A stretch of 64,000 nucleotides of DNA, taken from positions 30,916,434-30,980,433 of the forward strand of contig NC_019859.2 in the NCBI RefSeq assembly GCF_002234675.1, written 5' to 3'. Positions 58,428-64,000 of this stretch are shown here, piece after piece. The notes beneath the pieces are model-generated. The model saw only the letters and a program-made list of their open reading frames with translations. It searched no databases and had not been told where the DNA came from. Made by a program: the position numbers and the translations under genes. Source of the DNA: Oryzias latipes (Eukaryota; Chordata; Actinopteri; Beloniformes; Adrianichthyidae). Positions within the stretch are counted from its first letter, which is position 1; each line of letters starts with the position of its first letter.

Positions 58428-59570
58428 AATATATTTTCACTGCTGTTGTTCACTTTAGCTATAGAACCATTTGCTATTGCAACACGTTGTCATCCTGAAC
58501 TCACTGAAATCCGAGTTAGACCAACCGAGCATTGGATTTCCTTATTTGCAGATGATGTACTTTTGTTTTGGTCAAATATAAGTAAATCAATGCAGATGAT
58601 TCTTGAAGTGATTAAGTTATTTAGTGAAGTGTCAGGCCACAAAACAAACAAAGCAAAATCCTCCATCTTGCTATTAAATGCAAACGAGAGGGCAAGCCTG
58701 CTGCAAGATACAATGCAATTTAATGCAGCAACACAGTTTAGGTATCTAGGAATACACATTTGACCTAATCTAGAACAATTTGTGGGAGCTAATTATGATC
58801 TCTTGATGACAGACATTCACAACTCAATTGATAGATGGATGCAATTACCAATATATCCGATTGGAAGAGTTAATACATCAAAAATGAACATATTGCCAAA
58901 GTTACTGTCAGAAGTCAGAGCTCTGTCCCCCCCTCTGGTCACCAGCGGGAACCATCTCCAGAGTACTGAATGAACTTAATTTCCCAGCAACCACAGCGTG
59001 CACTTCCTGGATGCCACACACCTGACTCTCATTCACTCACTTAATCACAGTCTAAGGACTGCACTGAGCCTCACTCAGTGTGAAGAATTGTTTCTGCCAC
59101 TTGGCCTTCATTACTGAGCGGTGTATTTGGATGTAAGTTTCTGTTTCTGACTTAGTTTTCCTGCCCTGGCTCTCGCCTGGATCCTGACTACCCCTGTCTC
59201 TTCGCTGATGCTCTCATGCTCATTATTGATTCCTGCATGCCTGACCCTGATTTAGTTTTGTGGACTTTTAGCTGAGCTAATAAACCTGCTGCATTTGGAA
59301 CCAGCCGCCTGCCTGTTCCTTTGACAGCTACTCTGATTTAAAAACATACTTTTACCACCTCCTCCTGGATATTTTCCCACAAATTAGAAAGTTTTTGGTA
59401 TGTTTTATCTGGAAAAACCGAAAGTCAAGACTCCCTTTGTCTTTACTTTATTGAACAAGGAGGCTTAAAATGCCTAAACTTCCAGATATGACTGGGCTGC
59501 ACATCTATAATGTTTTATTATACTTATCATCCCCTGCAGTGGATGGACATTGAAATTCAATGATTAAATT
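58428..59570 (+). mobile_element. L1-group LINE ORF2 fragment, split by a solo LTR
   Basis: A reverse-transcriptase segment LFTLAIEPFAIA...ISLFADDVLLFWSN (58440-58590) carries the F-A-D-D catalytic box, continuing through SGHKTNKAKSSILL to MNILPKLL at 58905. After the LTR the text resumes (59327 on) as LLPPPPGYFPTN-like and CFIWKNRKSRLPLSLLY-like frames with stops and shifts. Both ends are truncated; dead copy. Confidence 0.85.
58906..59326 (+). mobile_element. Solo LTR inside the LINE
   Basis: TGTCAGAAGTCAGAG...CCTTTGACA, 421 bp, with AATAAACCTGCTGC near the 3' end. Flanks GTTAC and GCTAC match at 4 of 5 bases. Same family as 37088-37554. Confidence 0.8.
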
Positions 59571-59609
59571 GGTCTCTTCCTTCCTGTAGTCCTCAAATAC
59601 AAGAAAAAA

Positions 59610-59785
59610 GTCATTAAAACATATCAAAAACAAAGAGGATTTCATGTAATCCAGGGACGCCAGTGAAGATCACAAATCATTGAAGAAGAAAGGTTGTCTT
59701 GTGGGGTCCAGATGACCATCTGCCTCCAAGGCACGTTAACGTTGGGAGTGGGGTCATCTGGACCCCACAAGAAAAGGAAAAAATG
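59610..59785 (-). mobile_element. Partial reverse copy of the piggyBac-type MITE
   Basis: GAGGATTTCATGTAATCCA, AGTGAAGATCACAAATCATT and GGGGTCCAGATGACC are the reverse complement of parts of 38336-38561. Ends are lost or rearranged. Confidence 0.65.
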
Positions 59786-59789
59786 GAAA

Positions 59790-61389
59790 CAAGAGTTTCA
59801 TTATGGAATTTGTCCACAAGATGGCGCCATAAGACTGGTTTCCTCCAGTGGACAAGGAGCCTCCTCTCCCTTCCGCCAGATCCTGTTGAGTGACATCAGC
59901 CTGAGCAGAGGGAGGAACAGGAGCGAAACCTCGTCAAGTTATTAATGGTTCATGCGTTCCTAACCGGAAACGGTGTTTTCATTTTAAAATACCAATTTTT
60001 TATTCTCAGATGTGTTCAATGCTAACAAAACCCGGAGGATTTGTGTGGATTAAAGTACTTAAACTTCTAATAAAAATTGAGCAAATTTATTTTGCAAGAA
60101 TTTCCCAAAATATTGCATTTAGGATTTCATATATTCTTTATTCATCCAAACAAAGTGCAAATATTCAGATGAGTTTTTGTAATAAAGATTTAAAGATCAA
60201 TGAATTAGTTGTTTTTGTGTTTTTACACTGAGGGCTGCTTTGCAGCAGCATCTGTGATGATGAACAAATGCACTTTCGTAAGCAGATGTTTAAAGTCCAG
60301 CTAATTATCATAAGTATCTGAATAAAAACCTTCAGAAATATTAGTAATACTTATTTATGGACGAATGCAATAAAAATACAGAATATTACATCACGCCCAA
60401 TCTATTCTAAGGTTGGAAAATAGATTTTTTTTTAAACATATCTGTTTAAAATGATCTGTATTGGTTTTATAAGGGAAGTTAAACAATTGTCCCAGCATTT
60501 TTATTTATTTTTTGGTCAAAAAATCGACTAAATCTTCTGCAGCTCCTTGCACTGCCTATGCAGAGAGGTCAGAGGTTCCTTGTGCTGAGGATCTGGATGG
60601 AGATGCAGATTCCAGCCGGACCGGACTTCTGACCATACTATTCAAGTATTGAAAGTACTTTACGTAATTGAAAGTACTTTATTTTTATTGATTTGTGATC
60701 GGAGAATTAAATGGTGATTTTTTTTCCTAGGGGTGTAAAATCATTGTGTTAATGTGGGTTATTGTAACAATTTTATCAACTCTCCAAAATGTATGTACAA
60801 TAGTGAAAATATAGTAAAACAACAATACTTTACTATTTAGAAGTTTCTTTGCTCTGTTTAGAAACAGAACAGCTTCTTGATTGCTTGGTTTGTGGTTGGA
60901 CAAAAAATATCTTCCATAAGTTGCTTTGTGCTTATGACATTTTATAAACAAGTCAATCATTGTTCTATGGAGTTACCTCATATTGTTCAGGGTTAGAAAA
61001 TAATTGAAAATGTTTTTTTTATGTCACTAGATAAGGCTTTAGATCTTTGTTGAAACCTTAAAAAAATATAATTAAAAAAAAGCCAAGCAAAGCATTTTTT
61101 TTTTACCGAAAAGCAAAACTTCTTCTTAAACTTAAACACTTAAACAAGAAAATGTTGTGATTAAAAATAGTACATTAAACCCCAAAGTGTTGTTTATAAA
61201 ATACAATGTGATCTAAAAATTAAATAAAAAATATGAAAACTACAGGCCTTTACGCAAAAATGGACAAGATTAAGGTCACTCAAAGACCCATTTCAACTCG
61301 CACAAATCATATTTACACATTTTTGTCATTTTAAAAAATAAATAACATTTATAAAGGAAAACCAAGAAACGCTAGGTCGGACTTTTACT
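59790..61389. other. prkca upstream region, no gene seen
   Basis: AT-rich DNA with poly-A/T tracts. Short ORFs only. No repeat boundary could be defined. Confidence 0.4.
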
Positions 61390-62561
<1,172 letters not shown>

Positions 62562-63032
62562 TAGGGCTGTAATGATTCATTTTAACAACGATTCATTTCA
62601 TATCCTAATTTGTGGTTGACGATATGATTTGTCAGTTTTGGTTCATTTTGGAACAATTTGATTCACTGACCTAAAATCATTTTAATATATTCAACCAGTG
62701 TGACTCAGAGATAAAGAATCAAGTGCAAATGAAAAATGAAATGGCAAATCCATTCACATTTTAGTTTCCACTGTTTTTCCACATCCAAATGTTCCAAAGG
62801 GAACATTATTAGAACATTCTAGACACTGTATGGTCACATGTCTTTACGTCATAGTATAATAAACCTACCGTGTCTCGACACAAACGGTATTTTCCATTAT
62901 CAATGTAATCAATTTATTTCGTTTGTAAACTTTTTTTTTTTTGGCATAGGTCAGTTAGAGTCGATTTGATTGTAACTTGCCGCAGGCGGATCGATTTGGT
63001 TGAATGGTTGGAACATAATTGTTACACCCCTA
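62562..63032 (+). mobile_element. MITE, 471 bp (TAGGGGTGTAAC family)
   Basis: TAGGGCTGTAATGATTCA at the left; the right end reversed is TAGGGGTGTAACAATTATG. Flanks TTGAAAAC and TTGAAAGT agree at 6 of 8 positions, consistent with a hAT-type 8-bp duplication. Shares its interior with 18758-19015 in the opposite orientation. Confidence 0.75.
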
Positions 63033-63159
63033 TTGAAAGTGATGCCCTCTCTGGTGCAGCTAAGAGGGTATTAATGCAGTTGGATCTCATTCATCTCCAA
63101 TATCTTCCATTGAGTTCAAATCAGGGCTGCTTGTAAGAGCATCTTTATGAAAGTAGAAC

Positions 63160-63480
63160 TATTTTAGATTTTTGATTTGAATTGGTTTATTTCAAGCAAT
63201 CAAATAAGAATGGTACACAAAAACATTACAATCATCAGTTATGCATTCATACAATCAAACTTGGGGATAGTTACATAATTAATTTTAGGTTTAGGTAGGA
63301 GGGAAAAGACTGAAGCAATGGTCTCTTTGAAGAAAGAGGTTTGGTTCATAAGACAGTCAATCTTCAGGGATGGGATGGAGTAACCAGAACCTAAGAGGGT
63401 TTCATCTCCCTGCAGCATCTCAGCCAGCCTGTTCAAATGCGATGTACCCACCAGGTATGTGTGGCGCCTTCCAGAGTTTT
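63160..63480 (-). mobile_element. LINE 3' fragment
   Basis: ATTTGATTGCTTGAAATAAA on the minus strand, as at 44.7 kb. A 70-codon minus-strand frame (63451-63239) leads into it. Family not named. Confidence 0.5.
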
Positions 63481-64000
63481 TGAAGGCGCTCTTAGCATAC
63501 GGTAATTACACTGGACTGTCGCGACCCGAGTCTGGCGCGTGTACTTGCACTTGGAAGAGGCTTATCGCAAATCGGATGAAACTTGCTTCAGGCTTTTTTC
63601 CCCCCACTGCTCTTATCCGATATTCGATAAACTTGGTGCCATATAATTCCAGCCGCACACAAACCGCAATCATTAATTTCTCCTTCGTGGTCAATTTTTC
63701 AACCGGTTAGCACTTCTGTGCTTTGAAAAATATGTCACTGCCAAATCTGAGCCCCTGATTGATCAAAGTTCAACTGGTTTAACCTTTGACATCAATGACC
63801 GACCACCCTTTCTGTACGTAGAGCCCAAAAACCGTCTTAAAAACTTGGGTAGTTTTGAATGTGAGAGTTTTGTACCAGGAACCCCAAAACCTGCATATAC
63901 GTGAATTCATCAAAAGTAGTCGCCCAAAGGCGTGTTCCCGAGCCCGGTGTGAACGTAGCAAATAAAGTACTAATGGAATCAACTGGACATGCTTGGTGGC
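63481..64000. other. prkca intron 1, end of window
   Basis: No exon, RNA gene or repeat recognised. Confidence 0.4.

Overview
The window is nuclear DNA of a ray-finned fish, most likely a percomorph. Five vertebrate protein genes with spliced, phase-consistent exons are recognisable. The rest is AT-rich and packed with teleost-type mobile DNA: hAT, PIF/Harbinger, Tc1, piggyBac-like TTAA elements, solo LTRs, a Ty3/gypsy deletion derivative, L1 and other LINE pieces, and tRNA-derived SINEs. No bacterial, organellar or CRISPR-like content was seen.

Layout. 1-17.2 kb: 5' half of bptf (minus strand; ten coding exons ending inside the gene; the rest lies left of base 1). 17.2-20.0 kb: CpG-rich bptf promoter, one intact tRNA-Ser(AGA) gene on the minus strand, a MITE and a SINE. 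20.05-30.6 kb: complete nol11 (minus, 18 exons, 718 aa) with a TCTCGCGA promoter motif. 30.6-37.9 kb: no host gene; a GC-rich retroelement-like block, minisatellites, a gypsy derivative and a solo LTR. 37.9-47.3 kb: complete apoh copy A (minus, 8 exons, 353 aa). 47.3-51.9 kb: nested transposons. 51.9-57.2 kb: complete apoh copy B (minus, 8 exons, 362 aa). 57.2-61.4 kb: a hairpin, an L1 fragment split by a solo LTR, and MITE pieces. 61.6-64 kb: first coding exon and start of intron 1 of prkca (plus strand).

Relations. bptf is the NURF chromatin-remodeller subunit, nol11 a small-subunit processome protein, apoh a secreted five-domain plasma protein, and prkca the conventional kinase PKC-alpha. 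They do not form a pathway. Their grouping reflects vertebrate synteny (human 17q24), where APOH-PRKCA and NOL11-BPTF are each neighbours. The order and strands here are what one inversion relative to human would give. The two apoh copies are a tandem duplication that kept the same exon grid but diverged strongly in the last domain.

I found no wholly new biological system. The most unusual items are the divergent apoh pair, the deep nesting of mobile elements with readable target-site duplications, a G-rich strand-asymmetric block at 31.2-32.5 kb, and a 17-bp perfect hairpin upstream of apoh copy B. All coordinates and splice calls were read by eye.
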